Origin: Motacilla alba alba
Lineage: Eukaryota > Chordata > Aves > Passeriformes > Motacillidae
Length of the DNA stretch: 64,000 nucleotides
Direction of reading: 5' to 3'
NCBI RefSeq assembly: GCF_015832195.1
Contig: NC_052017.1
Coordinates: 76,881,801-76,945,800, forward strand
Shown here: positions 36,901 through 48,649 of the stretch, piece by piece
Numbering within the stretch: the first letter of the stretch is position 1
How the letters are laid out: the number at the start of each line of letters is the position of its first letter
The notes under the pieces: model-generated
Told to the model about the DNA's origin: nothing
Seen by the model: only the letters and a program-made list of their open reading frames with translations
Databases searched by the model: none
Translations under genes and position numbers: made by a program

Positions 36901-39870
36901 TCATTATAGGAAAGGTAAGACAGTATTGGCACAAAAAAATCTTGCTTTGGTGAATAATAGCACTATTTCAAAGAGTTCTTCAGTTCCTTTATATTTTTCA
37001 GCAGAATGATTGATTTGCATGCAGATTCAGTGTTTTCTAGACACGTGAGTTCTGCAGTAACTGCTATAGCAGACTGAGTTTCAAGAAGAGTCCCCAGAAA
37101 AAAAGTTTTTGTTAAAAAACCAGATTCTCTAACTGATGAACATTAAATATTGGGTAAAAAAAAAAAAAAAAAGAGTCTTTATTATCTCCACAGCAATTGT
37201 CAATTTCAGCAACCAAAGCAGGAAACAGCTCATCTTTCAAAATGACTGACAAAAAAACAAACTCCAACTAGACTCCAAATAAAATTTTCCTTCCCATTCC
37301 ACACTTCTTTTTTAAATCCAAGATGATTATCATATTAAAAATCACAAAACACTGAGATCTACAGTGATAACTAGAGCTCAGTAGGATTTAAGCAAGGTTT
37401 CACAAGGATTTCAGGCAAGGGAAGAACTTAATCATTAATATGCTTCTTCCAAAGAAGAGATTTTTATCATGAAAAAGAATATACAGCTCTACTATAAAAA
37501 GATATGTCACTAGTTATTTGAAGATCTTTGAAGAGCTAGTGTGGTGTGTGATGAAGACAGGGGTAAGACAAAGCAGTACCTGCCAGAGGACCTAATATTC
37601 CAACTTTGGTGGCTATGAGGTCCAAAAAGTGTATGTCAGAGGCAAGAGGAATCCAGGGTTATTACAAAGATAATGAAGGGTGGCAGGCAGTAGTTTAGGA
37701 TGCCAAATGATTCATTACCTCAACTCTGCTTCTGCTCCTTATGCAGAATAAAATAATTAGGACTCTCTACCGGGAGACAGAACAACATGACTTTTTCCAT
37801 ACATGGCATATAAATCCAGTCACACTGAAATAAGACCTCCAAGATTGCTCTGAACCATTGTCCAAAACTAAGCCAGAATAGACCATTATAGAAAAGGATA
37901 CTGCTGGAATACAGAAATTTACTGTCCTGTCTGCTATGCCAAAATGAATAGATGAACATCTTCTAACTTTATATTAGCAAGGCATTTTGTACCTTCTTGG
38001 CAAAAAAAACCTCAAAAACCTGCCGAAATAACCACCAAACAAAACTAAACATAGGCAGCTTAGTTTGCTGTGAGGTGCAAGAACATTGGACACTGAGCTT
38101 GCTGTTTTCCACAGCAAATATATGACCATTGCTTTGATACTAAGATAGGTGGTTTTAGTAACTTCAGGACACACATCATCATGAAAAGCATCTTAAATTT
38201 TAAGATTTTTTTTTCTGACCTACGTACAGCATGGCAAACTGCAAGTAACTATAGCAACACTGCAACCATAGAAGCTACCTTGGATTTTTCATTTTCATTA
38301 CACAGCCTTGCACAGTATTGGTGTGTTGGTGTATGATGTGGGCCCCATTTCTGCTCATTCAGTTGAGTCCACCTTTTCAAAACACTGAGATGCATCTTCC
38401 TTCTTTTAGCCAGCACAAATACAGTGAAAGCTAAAGCATGATGCAAAGAGAAGAAAAGGGAGTTTTGAGGTTACATTCAGGCCTTCATAGTTATTCAGCC
38501 AATTGCCCTGATTTCCAGCTATGCATTAGCACATCTTTATTTTAGTATGAGTCAGACTCATGGCATAAATAAATAGACACAATATTTGTACATCTGAAAA
38601 TTTCAATAACTATTCTGTGGGTCAGATTTTTCAGTAAATGACTGAAAACTGAAAGTCTGAACTACAAAAGGGAAGGAAAACTACACTTCCCTTTAGGTTT
38701 GTTTCAAATGCCCTGGAGCTATTATATGATACCAGGTGAAAAACAGGCAGAATTTCCAAACAGCCTGTGCTGTTATGAAGCCTTCAGATAACATTGTCCC
38801 TGCAGCTTCTTAGCTAAAAATGGTGAAGGGAGGGATGCTCACAGTGCTGGCAAAGGTAGTTAGTGAGAAAAGAACGGGAGCAGCAGAAGCAGAAACCTTT
38901 TCAGAGTAGTAGCAGCCTAGCAGAGTCCTTGATCAGAAGGGCAAAGCCAGGAGAGATGTGCCCAGCTGCACCCAGCTGCCTGCTAAAGCCATCACTGTCA
39001 TTCCTTGCTCCTTTGATGTCTGCAGGCAATCAAAATGCCACATGTAGTTTGGTAAAAGGAGAGTTTCTTAGTCTCCATTCCCACTGAGTTCCTCTGCTAG
39101 AATGACCGAAATATGGCAACAAACATTGCGAACACAAGACTCAGTAAAAGCAGAAGTTTAAAAAAATTGTAGCAGGCAAAAAGTGCCCAGGACATTATGA
39201 GGAGTTCATAATACAGACATATAGGAAAAGGCTGCCTTTAATTTTTTTCTTGGACACATTTCTCTTCTACAATCCCGTTAGATATTTTACAGTAATGTCT
39301 CACATAGAAAAATAACAAAAAAGTTTGCATTTAAGACAACTGAAAGTATCCAGTTACTGATCTGCCATTTTTTGGAAAGACAGCTGTCTTAAACACCTTT
39401 TTATTTTCCCCTACTATTTGTAATAAGAGAAAACAAATGTGAACAGGGAATTCATCTTACAATGTACTATACAAAAAATTAAAAAAAAAAAAGATGTTTT
39501 GGCAGTTCTTGGAACACATTAAGCCATTACAACTGCAGGAAAATGTTAAACAATAAAGGGAAAGGACAAAATTCAAGAGGCACATAATTGCCTATTTTAA
39601 GGCAGGGTATAACTAATGATTAAAAAGCATCATTAAAATGATGCGGGCAAATTATTTGCCAGAAGTAATATAACCAACAAATTAACTTTTATCTCTTCAT
39701 AGGTTGGCCAACCAAATTAACCACATTTTTTAATGAAATCATCTGCAGCGACCACAACAGTGACTTTATTTCATAATTTTTCTTTGTAAGCAGGATTTTT
39801 CCACTAATTCAGTCTCTTGGGTTTCTGGGGCAAAAAAACACAACAACCCAACACCATCAAAAAACAATAC
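33960..39870. other. gene-free AT-rich stretch
   Basis: No gene or interspersed repeat is recognised. The contents noted are a 17-base A-run at 37156-37172, an A/C-rich patch at about 37994-38050 and small imperfect inverted repeats. The open frames are all under 80 codons. Confidence 0.5.
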
Positions 39871-39881
39871 ACCAACAAAAC

Positions 39882-40316
39882 TGTTGCCTTAAGTTTTAGC
39901 TTTTATATTTTTCAGATCCTGTACTGGAGTAGTGTATAAGTCTGAACATCGTATAGAGTGATAGTAAGCTCTCTTCACAGTTTGGTCAGGCAAAACAATC
40001 CTTCCAAGCCTGAGAACCAAGGTCACCATCACAGCCTCAGGCCCTGAAAAGTATAAACAGATATGAACTGGGGAGGCGTAAACTGGGGGAATGTGACTTC
40101 ATTAACTGGAGCTGTAATTGGACAATTAACTCCTGATAGGCAAACAGAGCAAACTCACATCTGTCAAAAAAACTTGTGACCTTCATGCATCTTGAGTGTA
40201 GCCTCTGGGAGGCTCCTGCATTGCCCAAGGTGTATCTGTTAAAGGCCTTTAATAAATATCCACTTTATTCTCTAACTCTGTCTAGCCTCTGTTTTAGGTA
40301 GCCAGTCCAAGGCATA
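39882..40316 (+). mobile_element. near-complete solo LTR of an avian endogenous retrovirus
   Basis: The stretch begins TGTTGCCTTAAGTTTTAGC, with the canonical TG start. It continues with TCAGATCCTGTACTGGAGTA, CATCACAGCCTCAGGCCCTG, ACTGGGGAGGCGTAAACTGG, TTGTGACCTTCATGCATCTT and GCCTCTGGGAGGCTCCTGCA. It then has the poly(A) signal AATAAA at 40251-40256, followed by ACTCTGTCTAGCCTCTGTTT and AGGTAGCCAGTCCAAGGCAT. I recall this arrangement as an avian LTR family, but not its exact name. AAAAC occurs immediately before (39877-39881) and after (40317-40321), a possible 5-bp target-site duplication. If the boundary is right, the last two bases are TA rather than CA. Both flanks are A/C-rich, so the duplication could be chance. 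No internal retroviral genes flank it, as expected after LTR-LTR recombination. Confidence 0.7.
40251..40256 (+). promoter_or_regulatory. LTR polyadenylation signal AATAAA
   Basis: The hexamer AATAAA sits in AGGCCTTTAATAAATATCC near the 3' end of the solo LTR, the usual place for the retroviral poly(A) signal in the R region. Whether it is used is unknown. Confidence 0.6.
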
Positions 40317-40341
40317 AAAACCAAACAAACACACAGAGACC

Positions 40342-40373
40342 AAAAAAAAAAAAAAAGAAAAAGAAAAAAAAAA
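40342..40373. repeat. A-rich low-complexity tract
   Basis: A 14-base A-run is followed by GAAAAAG and a further 10-base A-run. It lies 25 bases downstream of the solo LTR. Confidence 0.85.
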
Positions 40374-41074
40374 GTGTACAATCAGCCATATAGAAATCTC
40401 TGTCTGTAAATTTGAACCTTGACAAAAATTACATAATTCTTAAGTCTAGATTATCCCTTGAAGATACTGACTCAAGTGGGGTCAGAAATATACCAAGCTG
40501 AGTTTTATTAAACAAAATGAAAAATTTAAGAATACAGTGTCTTGATAAAGAAAAGAAACCAAACAACTTGTATTCCTGAAATAGCTAACACAGGACAGAT
40601 TCTGGCAGCAAGGGCATCACTTGCATTTTAAAATTTATCTGAAGCTGTTTTAAAAATAACTGGTCTGTCAAGTTGAGTCAGTCATTTTATTTTTTAAATC
40701 CTTTAATACTCTCTAGCATTTCTCTCCAAGGAATGTTTCCGGTGTGCTGTCATGTCATATTAGGGAGTTGATACAGAGATTGTATATATTGGTGAAATCA
40801 TTAAATTCGATCTTTATCCTAAGAGAGAGTGCAGCAAATATAAAGTTGGACTCAAACTCTTATGTAAATTTTAAAATATTGCAATAAATTGTTATATGAT
40901 ATTTTGCTGGTTTCAACATAAAATCTTGGTGATGACGGCTTTCAGAGAGTAAAATTACCTTTTTTGGGTCAATGTGAAAATTACCACTGTTATAACATAC
41001 TTAAATGAGACACCTTATTGAACATCTCTGAACATTACCTGAATATTTGTGTTATTCATTTTATCTCTTTTTTG

Positions 41075-41097
41075 AAGCCATACTAGAAGTATGGCTT
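41075..41097. repeat. perfect 10-bp inverted repeat, 3-base loop
   Basis: AAGCCATACT at 41075-41084 and AGTATGGCTT at 41088-41097 are exact reverse complements around the loop AGA. It is an isolated short hairpin in otherwise plain sequence. Confidence 0.85.
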
Positions 41098-42443
41098 TCT
41101 CAGAGGGCCCCATATCTACTCCTTAGCTTGCATAGCATAAACTGAACAGAGGTTTTGATTAAATCATGAGTTATCTACTTTTATTTGTTTGTATCATCTT
41201 ACATTCCTCTGGAATTTGGGAGTCCAGGATTATTTCCTGTTCACACTTTCTTCTCTCATCTTCCTTAATATTCTGGAAAGAAAAAATATGACCTTTTCTA
41301 GATCATACACCTAGTTATCTCCTTTTTACTAGTTCAGATCTAGGTTAGGATTTCCTCCTGAAGAAAACTACCTTTCTATTTCTTTCCACTACCCAATCTA
41401 CTAATTTTTGTGATATTAATTTCTGAAGTAGCAAACTGTAGAATGACCAGATCTTTGTTTTTAATTGAGATTCCAGAATTTCTGGAACAGTACCGTCATT
41501 CTTATAATCAACTACACTGCACAGTGTAAAAAGTGAAGGAGATGCTTCCAGCTTTTTCACTCTTTTTAAAATATCTTTTGTCTGAAGGAACAATTTTATT
41601 TTCTGCTGAGAGGCACTAAGTATGCTTTACGCCTATTGACACATCCTTCCCATTCAGGGAGGAGGGAAAGTGGTGTCCTTTGTCTCTAGTCTTCACTGCA
41701 ACCATTTTGTGTGTAGAAAAGAAGGGGTGTGCAAAGAAATGTTGAATGTAGGACAGGAGATGTATAATTACAGCCTGCAAAGATATCTCCAATATTTTCC
41801 ACTGCGACTGAATCAAGGCTAGGAATTCAGGATGTAGAAAGGCACGCTTAGTGTTCTGAAACAAAAATTATGCAAACAAATGCTCAATATTAGTTAATGA
41901 ATGCTTCATCTAAACAGCTTTACACATACATACACACTGGACCTAAGAAGGTGTATAGATTTACAAGGAAGAGGCAATATTGGTCTTTTTAAAAAAATTA
42001 TTGAGGATCAACATGTAGTTGTTCTTTATTTCTGTTAGTAACATTTCCTAGCAAATACTGTGAAGTATGTGTAGCAAATAGTATGAAGTATAGTACTCCT
42101 GCTAGCGCAGCAGTTTCATATGTAAAATGTTTATCAGGAACACATGGCTAGTAGAAACAGACTGGATTGTGAACTATATAAGCATTCTCTAATAAGCTAA
42201 GTAATCTCAAATCAAACAAACTATTCAGCTTGTTACCACTCTCAGTTTGAATGACCTATTTGAAATATTTACAATTTAATCATTCATTAAAATGAAGAAA
42301 TTAAGCCCTGCTAGGCTAAAGAAATAGAACATTCAGGTGTGAAGTTTAAAGTAATAGGAAAAGTTGCTTAGACTAAGCTACACTTGGTGTCAAATTTTTC
42401 AACTTTTAAAATTATTTTCAAATAAGAAGACACAGCTATGTTC

Positions 42444-42521
42444 AGAATTACTCTCCTTGCTTTATATATATATATATATTTATATATATGTATATATATA
42501 CACACCAAGCAGAGTAATTCT
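42444..42521. repeat. 78-bp palindrome with TA-repeat core
   Basis: The left arm AGAATTACTCTCCTTG (42444-42459) and right arm CAAGCAGAGTAATTCT (42506-42521) are reverse complements at 15 of 16 positions. Between them lies a run of TA dinucleotides with a few interruptions, itself nearly self-complementary. The whole block could fold into one long hairpin or extrude as a cruciform. An AT-rich palindrome of this type is expected to be length-unstable. Confidence 0.85.
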
Positions 42522-43649
42522 CATATAAATGCTTTTGAAACGTTAATGTTATATTTCTACATATGCTTGCCTTTATTTTCATCTCTTAACAAACAAAATG
42601 AGGAATAAGACATCAATTCTTCACAGACATGGAAACTTATGTATATAGTATTATGACTGTGAAAAAAAATCCATGAGTTATAACAATGATCTTTATTGAC
42701 CAACTCCTTACTCCTTTCCTGCTAACTTATTATACAGTATTAACAAAGCCATGTATGTAGACAAAATAAAGCAGAGTAAGCCTGCCCTTACAGCAGAACA
42801 GTGCTGCTGCTATCTACGATTACATACTTCAGGAGTTACCTCAGTTGAGCCACCAGAGCAACACAGGTTTGGCTAAGACAAGCTTTGCTTGAAGTTGATA
42901 ATAGTGAGATATCAGGCGACGACTCTGTTCTATTACCTGCTGTCCAGAAATCCAAACTAATTTCTGTGCCACTTTGCATTCCACCCTCTGTATCTTCAGC
43001 TCTTTTGCAAGACGAAACTTCTCTGTCAATGCACACACAAACCCCACCAGTAAACAGGTGACACACAAACCCCACCTTGTCTTCTGTGATCAGTTATTTA
43101 AAAATATGACTGGTTAAAACTATCCAGATTCAGCTGTGCCTGCTTCAACAAACTATTATTTCACACTTCTTTTTCAAAATGTTTTGTTTCCTATTAAGCA
43201 TCAGGACGATAGCTGCTGTATGCCCTTTCAAACAGGTCAGAGCTACCTTTGACTTTTCACAGAAAGGTTATTGTGCAGAATAAGCCAAGAAAGTTCAATT
43301 GCACAGGCAAAAGAAAACCTTTTAAGTTGCAGTATTTACATAACTACATAAAAATCTGCATAACATTTTTTCATTTATAATTTCTTTATGTAACTGTATA
43401 TGTCAACAAATATAAAAATCCCATATTCACATTCAGAGTGTTTCCTGTATATATAGAAAGTCTCTCTGGCACATTAGCAGCTAGCAAAGGACTAAGTGCA
43501 AAACAAATTCTAAAGGAGAAAACCCTTGGATAGCTAGTGGTGGAGCCTCAATAGGAGCATTCCTCTGTTTTAGGGAGGTAACTAAGAAAAGGAAATTCTT
43601 TAAAAACCTTTAATTCTCATCTGATTCAGTAACTGAAATTGGATTTGAT

Positions 43650-43701
43650 TTTCCTTTAAAATGATTGTTATGATTGTTATGTTTCCTTTAAAATGAATGT
43701 T
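43650..43701. repeat. short direct tandem repeat, 32-bp period
   Basis: TTTCCTTTAAAATGATTG at 43650 recurs as TTTCCTTTAAAATGAATG at 43682. The intervening part contains two copies of ATGATTGTT. This is a local duplication. Confidence 0.75.
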
Positions 43702-44439
43702 CTTACTGCTCTAGGGAAGATAAAAGAAATATTTTAGGAAAATGGTTAACAGATCTTATTTTACAATCCTCAGTTCTTTACTAATGTGTCTAAACTTTTT
43801 AACTGAGTCACCTGGTCATTTCATAAGATCTACAACATTAAAAACCCAGACTGAGGAACATACAAAACTGCTAACTCTTCTTGGCTCTCCAGTTTGTCTG
43901 AGCAAGAATTTTAATTTTGAAATGTAAACAAAGTCCACCTCACTGCAAGTTTTCATAAACAGAAAGAACAAGGATTTAATTATATTAGAATCAGACTCTA
44001 GATCTAAGCAGCCCGTATTTTCAAAGCTAGGTAAGTTTTCAAAACTATGTCATCAGACAGAAAAGTGATGAAAAAAAATATGGTTTTGATAAAAATAACT
44101 TTTCATAAATGAAATTTCAAATACTGAAATTAATTGCTTGGTTTAGACTGAAAGAATTCCTTAACTTTTGGCAAACTATTATTGAACATTTATGATTTAA
44201 AAAGTGCTTTTTCCTTCCAAAGTCATCTTGGCAATTTGAATTACCTAAAAACATAAAAAGAGATTTGTTTGCTTCCAAACCTGAATACAAACCACATAAA
44301 AGTAACAGATGTTCTTGATTAAAAATAAACCACACCAAAACAAACAACTCAGTTTATTTGCTACTTCTGCCAGACACTGTCACCTTTGTACTGCCAATAG
44401 TACCAGCTATCTACTAGTGATATCTACATACAACCTGAG

Positions 44440-45186
44440 GAATGACCCTGGAAAGCAGTGCCATGGAAAGTGGTCCTGGTCAATGGCAAGTTGAAAATAA
44501 GTCGTTGTGCCCTGCCAGCCAGTAGGGCCAACTCTCTCCTGGGGGAAACGGGCACAGCATGGTCAGATGAGCAAGGGAGAGGGTGTCCTGCTCTGCTTGG
44601 CATTGGGCCGGCCTGGCTTTGAGTGCTTGGGGCAGTTTTGAGTGCCACAATGTAAGAAACATTTAAAACTATAACAAAAATATAAAGTTATTAGAAAGCA
44701 TCCAAAACAGAGCTGAAAAGATGGTGAAGGGTCTAGAGGGGAAGCTGTAGGAGGAGCAACTGAGGTAATCTGGTTTGTTCAGCCCACAAAAGAGAAGATT
44801 GAGGGGAGACCTCATTGCAGTTGCAACTTCCTCACGAGGGGAAGAGGAGGGGAAGACACTGTGGTCTTCCCCTGGACTTCTCTGTGGTTACCAGCAACAG
44901 GTTCCAAGGCAATGGGGTGATGTTGTGTCAGGGGAAATTTAGACTGGATATTAGGAAAAGATTCTAAGATTCTTCACCAGAGGGTGGTTGAGTACTGGAA
45001 CAAGCTCCCCAGGCTGTAACAGTCCTCCCCAGCATCAAGCCCGGCTGAGCTCAAGAAGCATTTGGGCAATGCACTCAGGCACATGGTGGGATATCTGGGG
45101 CTGTGCTGTGCAGAGCCAGGAGTTGAACTGTGGGTTAAAGCCATTTTTGTGGGTCCCTTCCAACTCAGAATACTCCATGATTTTAT
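44440..45186 (+). mobile_element. CR1 LINE, 3' ~0.75 kb, plus strand
   Basis: A 5'-truncated CR1 that covers the C-terminal end of ORF2 and the 3' UTR. Landmarks in order: TGGTCAATGGCAAGTTGAAA, TGTGCCCTGCCAGCCAGTAG, CGGGCACAGCATGGTCAGAT, GGGCCGGCCTGGCTTTGAGT, GATGGTGAAGGGTCTAGAGG, GGGGAGACCTCATTGCAGTT, TGTGTCAGGGGAAATTTAGA, TGGATATTAGGAAAAGATTC, CACCAGAGGGTGGTTGAGTA, CATTTGGGCAATGCACTCAG and TGTGGGTCCCTTCCAACTCA, then a degraded terminal repeat. Its end region is the same subfamily as 17250-17440. The reading frame is broken by stops and frameshifts, so it encodes nothing. Around 44.8-44.9 kb a short stretch appears partly duplicated (GGGAAGAGGAGGGGAAGAC, then GTGGTCTTCCCC), unlike the family pattern. 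Confidence 0.92.
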
Positions 45187-47555
45187 TATTGTTTCAACCC
45201 TCAAATACATCAAAAGGGGGTAAAATGGTACACACAATTTGGGAGGAGGCAAGGGTGGCGAAGTAGATAAACTGATAGTTCATATTCTAAATGATATTGA
45301 AGGCAGGCTTCAAACTACAGAGCATTGTAGATGTTCAAATTGAAATACATCAAGAGTTTTAATCAGTGTTTGAACCATATAATATTAATGTGATAATACA
45401 TGTTGTTTGTAGTGATAAGAAAAGGCTGCCTCTCTCTCTCTCTCTTCTGCCTCCATGCTATGTGTCAGGACTGCAGAAGTAGTATTTTATGAACTGTATT
45501 TAAATCATAAACTATATTTTTGAATCATGGAAAAAAAACATGAGACACCTGGACTGTTTTGAAATAGACTTACAGAAGGTGATTTAAGCAAATGGATCTG
45601 CAATTTACAACCAAAGTAGGCCTGCTGGGCTTGGCAGGCTTCTGCCTCTTTACCCTTTCCATGTTGTGAGTGATACATTGGTTTTGCTGAAAAACTCAAC
45701 ACTGATCCTTCCTTTTGATCAATTTTTGAGAGTTTGTTTGCCTTTAAACTGAAATAAGAGCAAAGACTTGTCTAGTACAGCCTTCACCAAAAAACAATTA
45801 TATCCTGAAATCAATCCAAGAAACAATATTAAATATGCAAATAAAATGAAAGAATGTAATAGCTTTGAAAATGTTTACAGAAAGGTGTTTCAGGTAGTTT
45901 CTATTGATGATAGATAACCAAAATTCTTTTAACACAAGAATTTAGAAACTCTTAACAAGAATGTGTGGATGGAACTCCTTTCCCAAATAACTCAGTAACA
46001 CAGTTCTGAGAGGTAAAACATGAGCACAGCCTTGAAGATTTGGAACACTTTCAAGGAAAATGGGGTAAACAAACTGTTATGCTGCATTTCAATGGTTTTT
46101 TCTTTTCTTTTGCTATCTTGAACCCCCAGCTGCTGTACATTCAGGTGTAGGCAGGAATCATTGAGACAAGATCAGGTTTCAATGCACTTTCAAATACCTC
46201 ATTGGACTATACTACTCTGTCCTGCTGTTTGAAGTATGAAGTGACTGCATGTTAACTGATGTGTGACTCAACAGGAGTTTTTCTGTTACAAATTACAACC
46301 TTTTCTCACAGGTTTCCTCTCAGTGGAGAATGTCAAAGTTAGTTTCATCTACTTAAAAAAAAAAAAAGATTTGATCCTCTTTGGCTATAAATATAAATAG
46401 TATTGCATATTTTGGTCTTATGAGTATTAAAAAATTCCAAAGTGTAGCCAATTATCTTACTTCTGTGGCCTGAATAACTGCCTGGAAAACTGGTGTAAAA
46501 CTTCATGTAAACATCAAGACTGAATTTCTTTAAAATATTTTTCTTTTACACTTTTCTCAGTATGACAATAGATAATACAGACATAAAGGAGGGAATAGAG
46601 TACAGGTAAGATCAGTGGGAGACAAATTTTCCCCACATACATTCCAAAAGAAATCCAATTTCAGGAAGAAAAATGAACAGAAAGGAAGATAGGGAAACTG
46701 AAATCTGAGTAATATATACAATTGACTTCACTAACAAACATAAATTTAAAAAAAATGTCTGAAGGACTATGTTTTACAAAGAAATTTCTGAAGCCCTCTC
46801 TATGAAGAAGAGATGTGCAACCAAGGAAACAAGTTTGAAGGTTTGGGAGGTGTCACTGTGAGCTGCAGGAACTGTACTGCAGCCAACAGCACTGTGTGAC
46901 AGTGCCACAGCCAGTGTGACCAACTGTAGATTTTTAATAGACACAAGGGAAAATAGGAGGCATGAGGGAAATTAATTCTAGGTTTGTCTTATCAATAACA
47001 TTCCTCAAGGTTTGAAAGAGTGCAGGTAATTTTTTTTTCATTACTTTGCATTAATAATGAGTAGACATTCACGTGTTTTATTTTTCCAGAAGTATATTAC
47101 ATCTGTAATTACTTCTCCAATGACTTAATTTCACAGGTTGAACTAGATGAAGGAGGTTCTCTTTTTGCTTATTTTCCCCTCTAGTGGGAACTGAGACTGC
47201 CAAGCATAAACAAGTAAAAAATTCAAATAAAGACCAGTGCAGGTCAGTAGAAAAATATTAAATCTGAAACATGTCTCAAAAGAAAACTTTTTTTTGCTTT
47301 CCATAATGACAGTATTTTTCTGAAATTCTGTTTCATTTGCCGTGACATTTTTAACATCAGAACTCTAGGCAGTTTTTGAAAAATATTTCAAGCAGTTGTG
47401 ATTTTGGTTCCAATTTAGTATAAAAAGATTCCATTTGATGCTTAAAATATTCAAGGAATGGTTCAGCATTCAATAATTTAGCTCTGTAATAAGTCACTGA
47501 TTATCTAGGAATGTAAATACTCAACACAAACAAAACTGCATAGTAGCTCTGAAAA
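45187..47555. other. gene-free stretch between two CR1 copies
   Basis: No gene or further interspersed repeat is recognised. The contents are a CT microsatellite at 45.43 kb and a 13-base A-run at about 46.35 kb. Open frames are under 70 codons. Confidence 0.5.
45430..45445. repeat. (CT)n microsatellite
   Basis: About eight CT units in a row, ending in TTCTGCC. Short, probably polymorphic. Confidence 0.85.
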
Positions 47556-47738
47556 GTGGCTCATAAACCTGAAGTTGAACTAAAATTGGTCAAAGTTGTT
47601 AAGGAAAATAGGAGCAGTAAGCAGAAGCACAGGGAAGACATGGACCAGCTACTAAACAGGGCAGAGAACCTAGTTATTAATAAGGTGACAAGGCAGAGGT
47701 TTCTGGTATTTTCTTTTCTGCTGTCTTTAGTGGCATAG
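47556..47738 (+). pseudogene. CR1 ORF2 fragment, linker before the RT domain
   Basis: A 60-codon open stretch whose translation contains KLVKVVKENRSSKQKHRED and, near its end, LVFSFLLSLVA. This lines up with the CR1 ORF2 segment between endonuclease and reverse transcriptase (family pattern 'KAVKGNKK...' to '...NAFFASVF'). The start codon is incidental, since the true ORF2 begins far upstream and is missing. It has no catalytic residues and lies within a 5'-truncated element, so it is a protein fossil. Confidence 0.7.
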
Positions 47739-48029
47739 ATGGAGTCCACAAGATCAAATAGGTAGTACAGCACATGTCAACACACCAGTAGTGGAAGAAG
47801 GAATGGTCTTCAGCTTCTTGCAAGGTTTTAGCCTGCATAAATCTGTGGGTCCAGAGGGAATGCACCCCAGTGAGTTAGGAGAAGTGGCTGACACTGTTGC
47901 AGACCCACTGTAATATCTGAACAGTGTTGAAGTCCAGGTAGTGTCCTTGATGACTGGAAGAGGGTGACTATAAACTTCTGTAGCTGGGTCAGAATAGAAG
48001 AATAGAAGAGCCAGTGCAGGCTGGGGTGT

Positions 48030-48341
48030 GTGTGGCTGGGGAGAAGCCTTGCTGTAATGCACCTGGGGGTCTTGGTAGACAAAAAATTGCTCATAAGTCA
48101 GCACAGTTCTGCTGCAGCAATAAAGGCAAATTGGACCTTGGGCTGCATTCCCAGAGGCATAGCTAGCACTGATAGACATGAAGTCATCTCAGTCTTCTCA
48201 GTGCTTTTCAGGCTGCATCTGGAGTATTATGTCCAGTTGTGTTCCATTTTAAAGAATTATGTGGACAGACTAGAGACAGACCAAAGGAGGGCCACCAAGA
48301 TGAGCAATGGGCTAGAGAGCACCTTCGTGAGGAAAGAGTGA
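48030..48341 (+). pseudogene. CR1 ORF2 fragment, C-terminal end after RT core
   Basis: An open stretch of 103 codons that translates to recognisable CR1 ORF2 C-terminus: LGVLVDKKL, then IKANWTLGCI, LHLEYYVQL and RRATKM in the family's usual order. These correspond to the thumb and downstream part of the reverse-transcriptase polypeptide. The catalytic YxDD-type motif, expected further upstream, is not present because that region is deleted. Continuing in an adjacent frame, LISLKKKRL resembles the family's 'LFSLEKRRL', so a frameshift separates them. Non-functional. Confidence 0.8.
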
Positions 48342-48649
48342 AGGAGTTAGGTCTTATCTCCTTGAAGAAGAAAAGGCTTGGTGGTGTTTTCATGGTATTC
48401 AGGTATTTAAAGGGCAGCTAAAAAGAGGATAGAGACCCTCTCTTTGCAGGGAGCCACATGAAGAAGACAAGGGATTACAGGTACAAACCAGGAAAAGTTT
48501 TAACTCAACATAAGAAAGAAATTTTTACAGAAAGAATAATCATCTACAGAAACAACTTCTCAGAGGTATGGCAGAGGTTGGCTGAAGGTTTTCAAGATAC
48601 AATTAGACAGCACGATAGATAATCTCATCTTCTATGAAATCGATAATTA

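Larger units (their letters stand above)
40374..44439. other. gene-free AT-rich stretch
   Basis: No gene or interspersed repeat is recognised. The contents are the hairpin at 41.08 kb, the TA-core palindrome at 42.44 kb, a 16-bp direct repeat ACACACAAACCCCACC at 43033-43048 and 43061-43076, and the short tandem repeat at 43.65 kb. Confidence 0.5.
47556..48645 (+). mobile_element. CR1 LINE with internal deletion of the reverse-transcriptase core
   Basis: An old plus-strand CR1 that reads in the normal order but lacks its middle. The first part (47556 to about 47990) matches the ORF2 linker and the start of the reverse-transcriptase region: GTCAAAGTTGTTAAGGAAAA, TTTCTGCTGTCTTTAGTGGC, then GGGTCCAGAGGGAATGCACC and TGATGACTGGAAGAGGG. 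The second part (about 48008 onward) matches the C-terminal end of ORF2 and the 3' UTR: GCACCTGGGGGTCTTGGTAG, GACCTTGGGCTGCATTCCCA, ATCTGGAGTATTATGTCCAG, GGAGGGCCACCAAGATGAGC and GGTATTTAAAGGGCAGCTAA. From known CR1 organisation, roughly 0.9-1 kb that would hold most catalytic motifs is absent between them. At the junction AATAGAAG is repeated (47991-48008), consistent with a deletion between short repeats. The 3' terminus is degraded near 48.64 kb. Confidence 0.9.

Noticed and set aside
47754..48179. 141-codon open frame, minus strand, and an overlapping 88-codon frame
   Set aside because: They lie antisense to the CR1 ORF2 remnant, whose plus-strand translation matches the family. The minus-strand frames are shadows of it.
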